Position numbers and translations under genes: made by a program. Shown here piece after piece: positions 26,752 to 35,849 of a stretch of 64,000 nt of DNA (its first letter is position 1; every line of letters begins with the position of its first letter). Source of the DNA: UBA937 sp031549725 (GTDB lineage Bacteria > Spirochaetota > Spirochaetia > Treponematales > Breznakiellaceae); the NCBI GenBank assembly GCA_031549725.1, contig JAVBPH010000003.1, positions 35,860-99,859 on the forward strand, in the 5' to 3' direction. Under the pieces are notes generated by a model. The model did no database searches. It saw only the letters and a program-made list of their open reading frames with translations, and was not told where the DNA came from.

Positions 26752-27558
26752 ATGTTTGAAAATGAATTGGCACTGTTTCAGCGAAGCAGGGAAGCCATAT
26801 GGACCGATGAATATATCAGTAAAAATCTGCTCGCGGCCCACCTGGACGAATCGTATAATGGCGCTTCCAGGAAAGAAGATTTACGGATAGATACTATCAA
26901 CTGGATAAATACTATTATTACTCCCCATTCAAGAATTATAGACCTGGGCTGCGGACCTGGTTTGTATACCTATGAATTAGGGAAAAACGGACATACCGTT
27001 TTGGGGCTGGATTTCAGCAGAGAATCAATTGAATATGCCCGCAAGAACAAGCAGGTAAACGGATCCGTAGAATATACCTGGGGTAATTACCTGGAGGATG
27101 ATATAGCAGGGATATACGATGCTGCAATAATGATCTGGTGTGACTTTGGCGCCCTGATTCCCGGGGAGCAGGAAATTCTGCTGAAAAAAATCAAAAACGT
27201 CTTAACCGGTAAGGGTGTTTTTATATTTGACGTTTTTGGGGAAGGGCTGACCGCAAAAAAACGTGAAAGAAGAAGCTGGAATATTTCCGGGGGAAATGAT
27301 TTCTGGAGCAGTGAACCGTATTTTTTGCTAGAGGAAATAAAACATTTTGAAAAAGCCCATGCGGTTGGAACCAGGGATTACGTCATAACCCAGAACAGTC
27401 CGGAGATCCATGAGTATATCATGTGGGACCAGTATTATAACCGGAACTCCATCACAAAATTGATGGAAGACAACGGGTTCAAAATAAAACAAATAAACCG
27501 GGAAGTAATAAAAAGCAAGGACGATGATGTGCTGTTTGTAGTAGCAGAGAGTATATAA
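26752..27558 (+). CDS. Class I SAM-dependent methyltransferase
   Basis: A 268-residue methyltransferase with motif I RIIDLGCGPGLYTYELGKNG and post-I GLDFSRESIEYARKN, then YDAAIMIWCDFGALIPGEQ (motif IV region). It is most like the large Methyltransf_25 group, whose small-molecule targets cannot be predicted. GGAGAGG precedes ATG 26752. Confidence 0.85.
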   Translation: MFENELALFQRSREAIWTDEYISKNLLAAHLDESYNGASRKEDLRIDTINWINTIITPHSRIIDLGCGPGLYTYELGKNGHTVLGLDFSRESIEYARKNKQVNGSVEYTWGNYLEDDIAGIYDAAIMIWCDFGALIPGEQEILLKKIKNVLTGKGVFIFDVFGEGLTAKKRERRSWNISGGNDFWSSEPYFLLEEIKHFEKAHAVGTRDYVITQNSPEIHEYIMWDQYYNRNSITKLMEDNGFKIKQINREVIKSKDDDVLFVVAESI

Positions 27559-27582
27559 TATTCGAAATGTATAGGGGGATAT

Positions 27583-27972
27583 ATGAAAAGCAGATTATTA
27601 ATCCTAATTTTGATTGCCTGCTGTTTTTGCGGATGCAGTACCTATAAAAACACCCTGCAGAAAGAAACCGAAAAAATCCTTATATATATTTACCCTCCGG
27701 AAGGGAACGAAAATGACCAGGATGCTGTAAAAATAGAAATTTCCAATAAAAACGAAATTAAGAAAATCATAAACTATACCACAAGAAGAATTTCCCCGGG
27801 TTATAAATGCGGTTATGACGGAAAAATTGAATACCTCTGCGCAGGGAATAATGTAATCATGGAAATGGTATTTAATGTCAGCTGCAATACCATGGTTTTT
27901 GTGTATGATGACAAACTGTTTACCCGGAGAATTTCAAAAAATGGGCTGGAATATTTTAAGGCAATGCGGTAA
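27583..27972 (+). CDS. Small lipoprotein
   Basis: A 129-residue protein with a lipoprotein signal (LLILILIACCFCGCS, lipid Cys about residue 18). The rest has four cysteines (YKCGYDG, EYLCAGN, VSCNTM) that may form disulphides. The same general plan (short lipoprotein with Cys pairs) recurs at 39.9-41.6 kb. Family unknown. It sits 24 bases behind the methyltransferase gene. Confidence 0.6.
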   Translation: MKSRLLILILIACCFCGCSTYKNTLQKETEKILIYIYPPEGNENDQDAVKIEISNKNEIKKIINYTTRRISPGYKCGYDGKIEYLCAGNNVIMEMVFNVSCNTMVFVYDDKLFTRRISKNGLEYFKAMR

Positions 27973-28071
27973 AGGGTTCTGACCAATTTTCATACAATAA
28001 AACAATCACGCAGTAAAAAGAGCATAGTAAATTTTAATAAAAAAGACAATGTTTTTAATAAAGTATCTCTG

Positions 28072-28108
28072 GAGGCTTTTTCAAAATGTCAAATTTTGAA
28101 AAAGGCTC
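28072..28108. repeat. Inverted-repeat hairpin, GGCTTTTTCAAAAT family
   Basis: GAGGCTTTTTCAAAAT (28072-28087) pairs with ATTTTGAAAAAGGCTC (28093-28108), with one mismatch, around GTCAA. Related hairpins lie at 31649, 38821, 44475 and 44559. The remaining bases up to 28301 hold no gene; GGAGGAGA (28183-28190) and TCTCCTCC (28232-28239) are a further 8-bp inverted pair. Confidence 0.5.
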
Positions 28109-28301
28109 TCTGAATTAAGCATAAATTAGTCCTAATCTTGACCCAAAAGGAGGATTTAACCGCATAATCTTCGGTATCTTTTGGAGGAGACTGGTGCAAG
28201 GAATTACCAACACAGTACATGCATGCCAATATCTCCTCCGGCCTATTTAAGTTTAGGTAATGATATGGCGGTCGCCTCTTCAGGTATTGCTTCTAATTTA
28301 A

Positions 28302-28943
28302 TCAGAAAGGTGATATAAAAAAGTATTTAAGACATTCATCTTTAAAGAATTTTTCTATATCAATTCTTCCTCTTTGTATTTTTCCAGTATCTTTATAATA
28401 ATCATACAGTCCGTCGAAAAAAAGCAATTGTACATCCCCATAAGATTCAGGCATATCCCAAATGGAAGCTGTAGCCCATGATGGGCTGTATGAAAACCGA
28501 AAGAATATATATTTGTCATTCCTTGCCCATACAGATATTCGAGGTATTGTTGAATCATCATAAGCTTTCTTTTCTGCAGGTAAAAATTTAATTCGGTTTA
28601 AACCACTCAACAAAATGACATTGTTAATTACAACAGAAAAAAATAATGAACCCGAATCACTACCATCTATTATTTCCATCATTCTTTCACCATAATTTGC
28701 ATATTCCTTTGCATCCATACGTAATATTTGTTCATCCCACATGTATAAATCTATACTGTCGAGCGGTATTTCCACCGCCGCTTCCATATTTCTATTCGCT
28801 TCTGCATAAGTATAGGAATTGAGCTGCTCAAAGGTTATATCTCTATTATATCTCCAAAAAACTATTCTTGATTTTGAATATGAAAAGATATTGCAGCTCC
28901 CAAATAAAATGATACATATAGCAATTATTTTAATAGTTTTCAT
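28302..28943 (-). CDS. Secreted hypothetical protein
   Basis: A 213-residue protein on the minus strand with a signal peptide (MKTIKIIAICIILFGSC..., the Cys could also be a weak lipobox). The mature part is rich in aromatic residues (e.g. YIFFRFSYSPSWATASIWDM) and acidic patches. I recognise no family. It is AT-rich and flanked by degenerate DNA, consistent with an accessory gene. Confidence 0.55.
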   Translation of the reverse strand: MKTIKIIAICIILFGSCNIFSYSKSRIVFWRYNRDITFEQLNSYTYAEANRNMEAAVEIPLDSIDLYMWDEQILRMDAKEYANYGERMMEIIDGSDSGSLFFSVVINNVILLSGLNRIKFLPAEKKAYDDSTIPRISVWARNDKYIFFRFSYSPSWATASIWDMPESYGDVQLLFFDGLYDYYKDTGKIQRGRIDIEKFFKDECLKYFFISPF

Positions 28944-29060
28944 ATTTAATCAAACCCCTTATAATCTTCGTTATGTCCTGTCTTTTTGTAACTCTTTAAC
29001 CACCTTAATAAAGTTATGCTCAAATGGACGAGATTATAAGAATTAGACACGGGAAGCATT

Positions 29061-29394
29061 GTGAAAAAAAACAGTATTCTGCATTTTATTAATAATAATT
29101 TTATTTTGCTTTCTTGCTTATTATCGTCCTGTAAGAACAATTTGTCAAATTACAATAAAATTCATTGAAAAGATTCCAGAGAAAGTTATGATAGATAATG
29201 TGGAAATAAAAAGGAAAAATTTTATTCTAAAACCGATTATATCACTATGTACATTGACGCATTTTATGATTTTGATATAATCTCGACATCTATTGAGACT
29301 TTTCATGGAAATGTTTGGTTGCATATTCTATGGATATAGCATTTCTTAAGAAAATAGTGATGAAAGTGATTATTGGCGGGAAAGTCAAATTTCA
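29061..29394 (+). pseudogene. Decayed small lipoprotein gene
   Basis: GTG 29061 opens a typical lipoprotein signal (LLSCLLSSC) but stops after 35 codons at about 29168. Fragments of a plausible continuation appear in shifted frames: IEKIPEKVMIDNVEIKRK, then YITMYIDAFYDFDIISTSIE and finally ENSDESDYWRESQIS, which runs into the next gene. Several frameshifts are needed to join them, so the gene is broken. The parent family is unknown. Confidence 0.4.
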
Positions 29395-29769
29395 ATGGTA
29401 AGAAAAATGAAATATATTATGGCAATTTTTTGCTTGATTTTAATCAGCTGTAATTCCTTACCTGGGTATAAATTTACCCAAAATTATACTCAAATAAACC
29501 AGGAATTTAATGATATATACAAATATGAAACTACTGAATTTGTTAGTGGAATGAGATTGGAAATAACTGGTTTTGTAAATGGCGAAGGAACCCTTTTAAT
29601 TATACATCCGCCATATGATACAGGAAGTGCCATACAATTTGATTTAAGTGGTAGAATAAATAAACAGATAAACAGAATGGATTGGTATGAATCTGAATGT
29701 TTAATAAAATTTATCCCAAATGATTCAACTGTAAATGGTATTATCTCAGTAAATTTAGTGATTTATTGA
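29395..29769 (+). CDS. Small lipoprotein, possible integron cassette gene
   Basis: A 124-residue lipoprotein (MAIFCLILISC, lipid Cys about residue 19). Mature sequence is beta-rich (FVSGMRLEITGFVNGEGTL) and otherwise unrecognised. An attC-like site starts 17 bases after its stop codon, which is the usual arrangement of an integron gene cassette. ATG 29407 is an alternative start; neither has a clear Shine-Dalgarno. Confidence 0.55.
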   Translation: MVRKMKYIMAIFCLILISCNSLPGYKFTQNYTQINQEFNDIYKYETTEFVSGMRLEITGFVNGEGTLLIIHPPYDTGSAIQFDLSGRINKQINRMDWYESECLIKFIPNDSTVNGIISVNLVIY

Positions 29770-29786
29770 ATTTCAATTATCGATTT

Positions 29787-29962
29787 GCTCAACCGCAGCA
29801 AACAAAGCTTAAATGCGTCGTCGCTACGTTCTGTGGCATGCGTTTGTCCCGGTCGGCTTTGACTTCCGCTGCTCACGGCGGCGCGTTTTGCAGCTGCGGT
29901 CATTGCTACAAAATGCCCTTATAAGCCGCTGCAAAATGTCATATAAACTCGGAACGTTAGGC
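29787..29962 (+). other. attC-like recombination site (integron cassette end)
   Basis: The region starts with GCTCAAC (fits R-Y-Y-Y-A-A-C) and ends CGGAACGTTAGGC (fits the G-T-T-R-R-R-Y core, G29956-C29962). Between them are 160 bases rich in imperfect inverted pairs such as GCAGC/GCTGC. Position just behind a small gene, size and core motifs match attC sites of long type. No integrase gene and no second clear attC is in the window. The complementarity of the two core boxes is only partial. Confidence 0.5.
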
Positions 29963-30083
29963 GCCATAGTTTTATTCTAATCATTCGAATATACCGAAAA
30001 CATTGAAAAAATCATATTGATGACAGATAATTATATTGATAACCGGATTTCCGGAAATTATTAGCCAGACCAGGGAAGAAAAA

Positions 30084-30596
30084 ATGAACCATTTTGAATT
30101 CCTATTAAATGAAGGCGATCGCCGGTCTATTGGACAAAGTAATACGGTTGTCTCCATCGTAAAAAACCAGGAACTATTTGATGATCTGTTCAGCCTTCTG
30201 TATCATGAGGACCGGGGAATTGCCATGAGGGCGGCGGATGCGGTAGAGAAAATCACCCTGGAAAACCAGGGCTATCTGCAGAAACACAAAAATGAAATAT
30301 TTGATTTATGCCAAATCGCCATACAGAAGGAATTAAAATGGCATCTGGCCCAGCTGCTTCCGCGGCTCCAGCTTTCCCGGAAAGAACTGTTCCAGGCATG
30401 GCAAATCCTGAAAAACTGGTCCCTGGATAAAAATGAAAGCCACATAGTCCGGGTTAATTCCCTGCAGAGTTTATTCAGTATATCCATGGGAAATGTGAAA
30501 CTGCAGAAAGAACTGAAAGGGGTTGCTGCGGAAATCGAAAAGGAGAATATTCCTTCGCTGGATGCCAGAATGAGGAAGATATCCCTTAAAAAATAA
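30084..30596 (+). CDS. HEAT-repeat-like helical protein
   Basis: About 170 residues, nearly all helical, with repeated pattern blocks (VVSIVKNQELFDDLFSLL, then GIAMRAADAVEKITLENQGY and HLAQLLPRLQLSRKELFQAW) like HEAT or Armadillo repeats. No enzyme motif is seen. It is likely a protein-binding scaffold. ATG 30084 is preferred to the upstream ATA/ATT-type start. The toroid protein gene follows 59 bases later. Confidence 0.55.
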   Translation: MNHFEFLLNEGDRRSIGQSNTVVSIVKNQELFDDLFSLLYHEDRGIAMRAADAVEKITLENQGYLQKHKNEIFDLCQIAIQKELKWHLAQLLPRLQLSRKELFQAWQILKNWSLDKNESHIVRVNSLQSLFSISMGNVKLQKELKGVAAEIEKENIPSLDARMRKISLKK

Positions 30597-30655
30597 GATC
30601 AGATTCACCCATAACAAAAGCTATGCTTTTGGAATCCCCGGGGTTATAATCGTGT

Positions 30656-31609
30656 ATGGTGTATGAAGAAATACTTTCATGGATTTTAAGCGGTGATGTT
30701 TCAATTCAATATCAAACTTACCGGGACCTGCTGGAAACAGAAAAGCCGGAACTGCAGAAACGAATAGCCCTGGAAGGCTGGGGCCGGCGGTTTTTGTCTT
30801 TCAGGAAACAGAACGGCCACTGGGGAGAGGGGTTTTATAATCCCAAATGGATTTCATCCCATTATACACTTCTGGATTTAAAAAACCTCGGTATCCCCCC
30901 GGAAAACAAACCAATCCGGGAAACCATCCGTTTGATATTTGAACATGAAAAAGGAAAGGATGGGGGAATTAATCCTTCGGGGACCATAAAGGAAAGCGAT
31001 GTATGCATAAATGGCATGGCAATAAATTATGCCTGCTATTTCAGGATTGATGATCATTTATTAACTTCGGTGATAGATTTCCTGTTGGCGGAGAAGATGG
31101 ATGACGGCGGATTCAACTGTCATTCAAACCGGAAAGGGGCGGTTCATAGTTCCCTGCATACCACATTATCCGTGCTTGAAGGGATACAGGAATATGAAAG
31201 AAACGGATACAAATACAGGCTGAAAGAATTAAAAGACGTGAAGCACTCTTCCCGGGAATTCATCCTGATGCACCGGCTGTATAAATCCGATAAAACCGGG
31301 GAAATCATACATCCTAAATTCCTTGCCCTGAATTATCCCGACCGCTGGTATTACAATATATTGAAAGCCCTGGATTATTTTCAGTCCGCAGACGTGAAAT
31401 ATGATGAAAGAATGGGCGACGCCGTCGGAGTGATAATGGAAAAAAGGACAAAAGAAGGGGTCTGGAAACTTCCCGTAAATCATGCCGGGAAAGTACACTT
31501 TAATATGGAAGAAACCGGAAAAGCCAGCCGCTGGAATACCCTGAGAATATTAAGGGTCATAAAAAAATACGATAGAAAATCATTTAATGGCATAGCCGGC
31601 AAGGTTTAA
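30656..31609 (+). CDS. Alpha/alpha-toroid protein, squalene-cyclase/prenyltransferase-like fold
   Basis: A 317-residue protein with repeats typical of the terpenoid-cyclase/prenyltransferase toroid: FRKQNGHWGEGFYNPKW, DGGINPSGTIKESDVCINGM and DDGGFNCHSNRKGAVHSSLH, each a G-G/W-G-x-G-F block ending a helix pair. The catalytic D-x-D-D of cyclases is not seen, so the reaction is unknown. TATAAT at 30645-30650 lies only 5 bases before the ATG, so the mRNA may be leaderless. Confidence 0.65.
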   Translation: MVYEEILSWILSGDVSIQYQTYRDLLETEKPELQKRIALEGWGRRFLSFRKQNGHWGEGFYNPKWISSHYTLLDLKNLGIPPENKPIRETIRLIFEHEKGKDGGINPSGTIKESDVCINGMAINYACYFRIDDHLLTSVIDFLLAEKMDDGGFNCHSNRKGAVHSSLHTTLSVLEGIQEYERNGYKYRLKELKDVKHSSREFILMHRLYKSDKTGEIIHPKFLALNYPDRWYYNILKALDYFQSADVKYDERMGDAVGVIMEKRTKEGVWKLPVNHAGKVHFNMEETGKASRWNTLRILRVIKKYDRKSFNGIAGKV

Positions 31610-31648
31610 TCATATTTGGAAACTGCGGTCAAAAACTTTTTATATACT

Positions 31649-31685
31649 GGGGCTTTTTCAAAATATCAGAATTTGAAAAATGCTC
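31649..31685. repeat. Inverted-repeat hairpin, GGCTTTTTCAAAAT family
   Basis: GGGGCTTTTTCAAAAT pairs imperfectly with ATTTGAAAAATGCTC about 40 bases behind the toroid gene. It is the second member of the family first seen at 28072. The remaining bases up to the regulator promoter are AT-rich without a gene. Confidence 0.45.
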
Positions 31686-31868
31686 AACCGACAAAATAAC
31701 ACACGCCCTTGTTCAGGAAAACCTTATATATCATTTTTATGCCGGTCTTTTTGATAACTCCTTTTTTTAAAGTTAATTCCCTCCTTTAAGGAAGTTTTTT
31801 AGTTATATCGTGCTTTTTTGTGTGAAATGAAATATGAAAAATTAATAATGAAAAATGAAAGATTTTTC

Positions 31869-31896
31869 TTGACAAGAAGCCATAATGTGGTATTAT
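31869..31896 (+). promoter_or_regulatory. Strong promoter overlapping the regulator's 5' end
   Basis: TTGACA (31869-31874), 16 bases, then TATTAT (31891-31896). The -10 box ends five bases before ATG 31902, so the transcript would start at or just inside the start codon. Confidence 0.55.
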
Positions 31897-31901
31897 AAAT
31901 C

Positions 31902-32552
31902 ATGAGTTTAATAGTAAGGGAAGGCCTACGGGACATTGTTTACAAACGGCTTCACGAGATGATAGAGGACAGCCGGTTTGTTCCCGGAACCAGAATCAAT
32001 GTGGAGCAGCTCACAGAGGAAATGGGAGTTTCCAGAACACCCATTTGGCAGGCGGTTGGAAAGCTCGAGAAGGAAGGACTTTTAGTATCCGTTCCTAATA
32101 AGGGTGTATTCATCAAGGTTCTTTCACCCGAGGAATCGATAGACCTGTACTCTGTCCGGGAAGTCCTGGAATGTATGGCAGCGGAACTGGCGGCAATAAA
32201 TATGGACAGCATTACCATAACTCAGATGGAACAGAATCTTGCGGATCAGAAGGAAGTCATAGCCGCCGCAGATCTGGTGGCCTATGGCCGGCTGGATGCC
32301 CAGTTCCACGCATGGGTATACAAGGCATCCAACAACAATTATCTCATCGATATTTTGGGGGATATTCAGAAAAAGATGCGTCCCATGGTGATGCATATGA
32401 ATGTGATTTTGGATGATTTGTTCATGGATCATAACAAACTTTTTACCGCACTGAAGGACCGGAATCCCGCGGCTGCCCGGGAAGCTTTCCGGAATCATAA
32501 CGAGAGGATGAAAACTTTTATCCGGCAGGTGGCCGAAACACGGACGGCCTAG
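31902..32552 (+). CDS. GntR-family (FadR/FCD) transcriptional regulator
   Basis: A 216-residue regulator with an N-terminal winged helix (REGLRDIVYKRLHEMI, then VEQLTEEMGVSRTPIWQAVG and LEKEGLLVSVPNKGVF) and a C-terminal all-helical FCD ligand-binding domain with metal-type residues (DAQFHAWVY and FRNHNERM). It stands upstream of the sugar-transport operon and is the likely repressor of it. No Shine-Dalgarno precedes the start, consistent with leaderless translation. Confidence 0.88.
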   Translation: MSLIVREGLRDIVYKRLHEMIEDSRFVPGTRINVEQLTEEMGVSRTPIWQAVGKLEKEGLLVSVPNKGVFIKVLSPEESIDLYSVREVLECMAAELAAINMDSITITQMEQNLADQKEVIAAADLVAYGRLDAQFHAWVYKASNNNYLIDILGDIQKKMRPMVMHMNVILDDLFMDHNKLFTALKDRNPAAAREAFRNHNERMKTFIRQVAETRTA

Positions 32553-32717
32553 GAAAGGATTGATGTAAAGCGCGCACTCCTGATTTTTCTAGAGAAGCAA
32601 GATACGGATATTAAATATCATTCAACAAGATAAAGTCCCTGGAACTTCTAAAAGCCTTGTATTTTAGAGGGGGGGCCTGTCTGCAATGACAAAGATTTTA
32701 CTTTAAGGAGGTATGAA

Positions 32718-33350
32718 ATGAAACTACCAACAGAAAAAACAGCCATCGTTTTGATTGAACCCCAAAATGATTTTCTTTCAAAGGGTGGAACCATGTTTCA
32801 GTACATTGAGGATCAGCTGAAGGAACGGAAGGTGATCCAGAATTTACAGAAGCTGCTGAAGGGCTCCCGGGGAAAGGTAAAGATATTCTACTGTCCCTTT
32901 GAAGCGTTCCAGCCTGGTTTCCCCGAACTGAAACCCACCGGACCCGGAACAGGGGGACTGCGGGGCATCGAGATGGAGATGAAGGCTGATTGGGGAACCG
33001 GCGCCTGGGTAGCAGGAACTCCCGGACCGGAAATCATTAAGGAACTGACACCTGAGAAAGGTGACATTGTAGTCCGGGGTAAAATGACATTGGACGCGTT
33101 CCATTCAACGCCTCTCAACTATCTGCTCCGGGCCAATGAAATTGAATACGTGGCATTCACCGGATTCCATACCAACTGGTGCGTGGAATCCTCCGCCCGG
33201 TCCGCCTATGACCTTGGTTACCGGGTGACGGTCATTTCCGACTGTACCGCCACCGATACGGAACGGGAGCAGAAATATGCGGAAGAGGTAATCTTCCCCA
33301 AGATCGGAACAGTTATGACATCCGATCAATTCCTGGAATCAATTAAATAG
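32718..33350 (+). CDS. Isochorismatase-family cysteine hydrolase
   Basis: A 210-residue hydrolase with the Asp-Lys-Cys triad of the family: E-P-Q-N-D-F (Asp), V-V-R-G-K-M-T-L-D-A-F (Lys) and FHTNWCVESSARSAYDLGY (Cys, with the typical C-V-x-x-S/T). Relatives cleave amides such as nicotinamide, biuret or ureidoacrylate. It is the first gene behind the regulator and has a perfect Shine-Dalgarno (AAGGAGGT at 32704-32711). Its association with a sugar importer is unusual, so the substrate may be an amidated or N-linked sugar derivative. Confidence 0.85.
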   Translation: MKLPTEKTAIVLIEPQNDFLSKGGTMFQYIEDQLKERKVIQNLQKLLKGSRGKVKIFYCPFEAFQPGFPELKPTGPGTGGLRGIEMEMKADWGTGAWVAGTPGPEIIKELTPEKGDIVVRGKMTLDAFHSTPLNYLLRANEIEYVAFTGFHTNWCVESSARSAYDLGYRVTVISDCTATDTEREQKYAEEVIFPKIGTVMTSDQFLESIK

Positions 33351-33409
33351 CAGGGTACGGAAATTATCCGTGACCTCTTATTTTCTAGTATTAAAACTGG
33401 AGGTTTAAA

Positions 33410-34771
33410 ATGAAACGGTTTGGAAAATACAGTTTCTTCTTTTTTATGGCAATATGCCTGACACTGGGTGCTTTTGTGTATGCCGGGGGCAGCGGGGAAA
33501 AACCTGCCGCCAAAGAGACGGTAACCCTCAACTTTACCTACTGGGGCGGCCCCTATGAAAAGCCGACCATCGAAAAACTTATTGCATCATTTGAAGCAAA
33601 GTATCCCAACATAAAGATCCAGGGCCAGCATATCCCCGCGGATTATGAAGCCAAGATGAGCGCCATGGTAGCTGGCAACCAATCTCCTGACCTTGGGTAT
33701 ATCCGGGACTGGATGGCCCTGGATTATGCAAAGCAGGATATGCTGTACAACATATTTGACCTTATTGATGCGGACAGCAGTATCAAGCGGGAAGATTTTA
33801 TTGATGACCTCTTCCTGTACTGGGATAAGGGAAAATCCTACGGGATGTTCACCGCCACCGAATCCTATGGTCTGTTCTATAACAAACAGGCATTCAAAGA
33901 AGCGGGTATCCCCGACCTGCCCACCAAAATGGAAAATGCATTGACCTGGGACCAGTTCGTGGAAATCGTGAAAAAGCTTACCATTGACCGGAACGGCAAG
34001 AACGCCACCGAGCCTGGGTTTGACAAGACAAAGATCCGGCAGTATGGTCTCCGTTTCGATTTTAACCAGGGCGCATACATGCCCCTGGTCAGGTCCAACG
34101 GCGGCGATTATGTAACCGACGACGGAAAATTCGGCCTGGCCCAGCCTGCGGCTCTGAAGGTTCTCCAGAATATGGCGGACCTTACGGTTAAACATGGTGT
34201 GGCCCCTGCCCCCGCAGAGGCCAGTGCCCTTCCTTCAGCTGCGGTTAGCCTGATCAACAAACAGGCGGCCATCATCATGATCGGCCAGTGGGTATTGCTT
34301 GACCTTGCCCAGGGAAACGTCGACTTTGGTGTGGGGGTTCTGCCCAATTACGGAACCTATGTGACATCCCCCGGCTGGGGAACCATCGGTATCTTCAAGA
34401 ACAGCAAGCATCCTGAAGAAGCCTATCTGTTCTGGAAGTGGATCACCGATCCTGCCAACTCCCTGGAAACCCATAAGGCCGGACTCTGGATGCCGATGAT
34501 GAAGAAATACTACACCGACAACAACCTGGTAAATCTTTGGGCCCGGGGCAACAAGGCCCACCCCGAAGGATACGTGGACGCCATCATGAAGCCTGTGCTT
34601 ACCAATCTTAAGACCCATCCTTCTTCGTATGTGAAGAACTTCCCGAAGATTGATGCCCTGGTGCAGCCTGCCCTGGAGCGGATGTACCTGGGCCAGGAAA
34701 CCGCGGAACAGGCGATGAAGAAAATCGAGCCTGAAGTAAATAAACTGATCCAGGGGAAATATACCCGGTAA
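33410..34771 (+). CDS. ABC sugar transporter substrate-binding protein
   Basis: A 453-residue extracellular solute-binding protein of family 1. A signal peptide ends near FVYAGGSGEKP; the Gly-Gly-Ser context without Cys argues against lipidation. Family features are FTYWGGPYEKPTIEKLIASF at the mature start, VAGNQSPDLGYI and the hinge region YGLFYNKQAFKEAGIPD. It would deliver an oligosaccharide to the two permeases that follow. A hairpin after the gene probably keeps its level above that of the permeases. Confidence 0.9.
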   Translation: MKRFGKYSFFFFMAICLTLGAFVYAGGSGEKPAAKETVTLNFTYWGGPYEKPTIEKLIASFEAKYPNIKIQGQHIPADYEAKMSAMVAGNQSPDLGYIRDWMALDYAKQDMLYNIFDLIDADSSIKREDFIDDLFLYWDKGKSYGMFTATESYGLFYNKQAFKEAGIPDLPTKMENALTWDQFVEIVKKLTIDRNGKNATEPGFDKTKIRQYGLRFDFNQGAYMPLVRSNGGDYVTDDGKFGLAQPAALKVLQNMADLTVKHGVAPAPAEASALPSAAVSLINKQAAIIMIGQWVLLDLAQGNVDFGVGVLPNYGTYVTSPGWGTIGIFKNSKHPEEAYLFWKWITDPANSLETHKAGLWMPMMKKYYTDNNLVNLWARGNKAHPEGYVDAIMKPVLTNLKTHPSSYVKNFPKIDALVQPALERMYLGQETAEQAMKKIEPEVNKLIQGKYTR

Positions 34772-34783
34772 CGGATCATGAAA

Positions 34784-34817
34784 AATCCGCGGAGTGATTA
34801 GTATCATACCGCGGATT
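34784..34817 (+). terminator. Intercistronic hairpin after the binding-protein gene
   Basis: AATCCGCGG (34784-34792) pairs with CCGCGGATT (34809-34817) over a 16-base loop. There is no long T-run, so it is likely an mRNA-stabilising or partial terminator, as often found between binding protein and permease genes. Confidence 0.5.
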
Positions 34818-34961
34818 CCTGTTTATTATTGGAGTTGTCCGGACATCCCAGTGCCGGAAAACCTTCGTTAAAAATTAGAGGATTTGTTTGATAACCGGGC
34901 GGTATACCAACCTCACCGGATTATCGAACAAGCCTTATGTCCTTTAGACACTGGAGGATTC

Positions 34962-35849
34962 ATGGGACAGCGAAAAAATGAAACCCTTATTGGTTTGCTG
35001 TTTGTACTTCCGTCAATTATTGGTTTTATCGCATTCTCCGCAGGACCGATGATCGCCAGTTTTATTCTTAGTTTTACCAATTATTCGATAACCCGGCCGC
35101 TGGAATTTACGGGCATAGAAAACTATCAGGAATTTTTCAGCGGGGCGGATCCTTTCTTTTATAATTCTTTAAAGGTCACCATCATCTTTGCGTTGATGAA
35201 TGTTCCGGTGTGTATCGGAACTGCATTTATTATTGCCATGATTCTAAACAATAAAAACCTGAAGGGACTTTCCGCTCTCCGCTCAATGTTTTACGTTCCC
35301 ACCATCGTACCTATCATTGCCACCGCCATGGTTTTCATGTGGATGATGAGCCCGGATTTTGGTTTGTTCAATGCGGTCCTGGATATATTTGGAATTCCCC
35401 CCAGCAAATGGATTTATTCGGAAAAGTCAGTTCTGCCTTCGCTCCTTATAATGACAGCCTGGGGATGCGGTAATATCATGGTGGTATTCCTTGCGGGACT
35501 TCAGGGGATACCGGTACAACTGTACGAAGCCATCGTGGTGGACGGCGGCAATGTATTTACCAAGTTCCGGCACGTTACCCTGCCGATGATGACTCCGACT
35601 ATTTTCTTCAATACCCTTATGTTCCTGATTTCCAGCATGCAGGCATTTCTCCAGGCATATATCATGACCAAGGGAGGTCCGAATAATGCTACCAACTTTT
35701 TGGTGTACAACCTCTACAGAGAGGCATTTGAATTCGGGGAGATCGGAAAAGCCAATGCCCTGGGCTGGATTCTGTTCGTAATGATCGCCGGAATTTCGGC
35801 GCTGCTGTTCTGGTCATCCAAGTACTGGGTGTTTTACGGAGATGAGTAA
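34962..35849 (+). CDS. ABC sugar transporter permease (MalF/UgpA type)
   Basis: A 295-residue permease with six transmembrane helices (LIGLLFVLPSIIGFIAFSAG onward). The EAA loop that contacts the ATPase is YEAIVVDGGNVFTKFRHVTLP, matching E-A-A-x-x-D-G-A-x8-I-x-L-P. GGAGG six bases before ATG 34962 supports that start over a longer frame. The end overlaps the next permease by 8 bases. No ATP-binding protein gene is present, so a shared MsmX-like ATPase elsewhere is expected. Confidence 0.9.
   Translation: MGQRKNETLIGLLFVLPSIIGFIAFSAGPMIASFILSFTNYSITRPLEFTGIENYQEFFSGADPFFYNSLKVTIIFALMNVPVCIGTAFIIAMILNNKNLKGLSALRSMFYVPTIVPIIATAMVFMWMMSPDFGLFNAVLDIFGIPPSKWIYSEKSVLPSLLIMTAWGCGNIMVVFLAGLQGIPVQLYEAIVVDGGNVFTKFRHVTLPMMTPTIFFNTLMFLISSMQAFLQAYIMTKGGPNNATNFLVYNLYREAFEFGEIGKANALGWILFVMIAGISALLFWSSKYWVFYGDE

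Noticed and set aside
29013..29019. GTTATGC as the upstream attC boundary of the lipoprotein cassette
   Set aside because: It fits the core poorly and the nearby CTTTAAC does not start with a purine.
33587..34195. Minus-strand frame opposite the sugar-binding protein gene
   Set aside because: No ribosome-binding site and no domain pattern; the plus-strand gene is certain.
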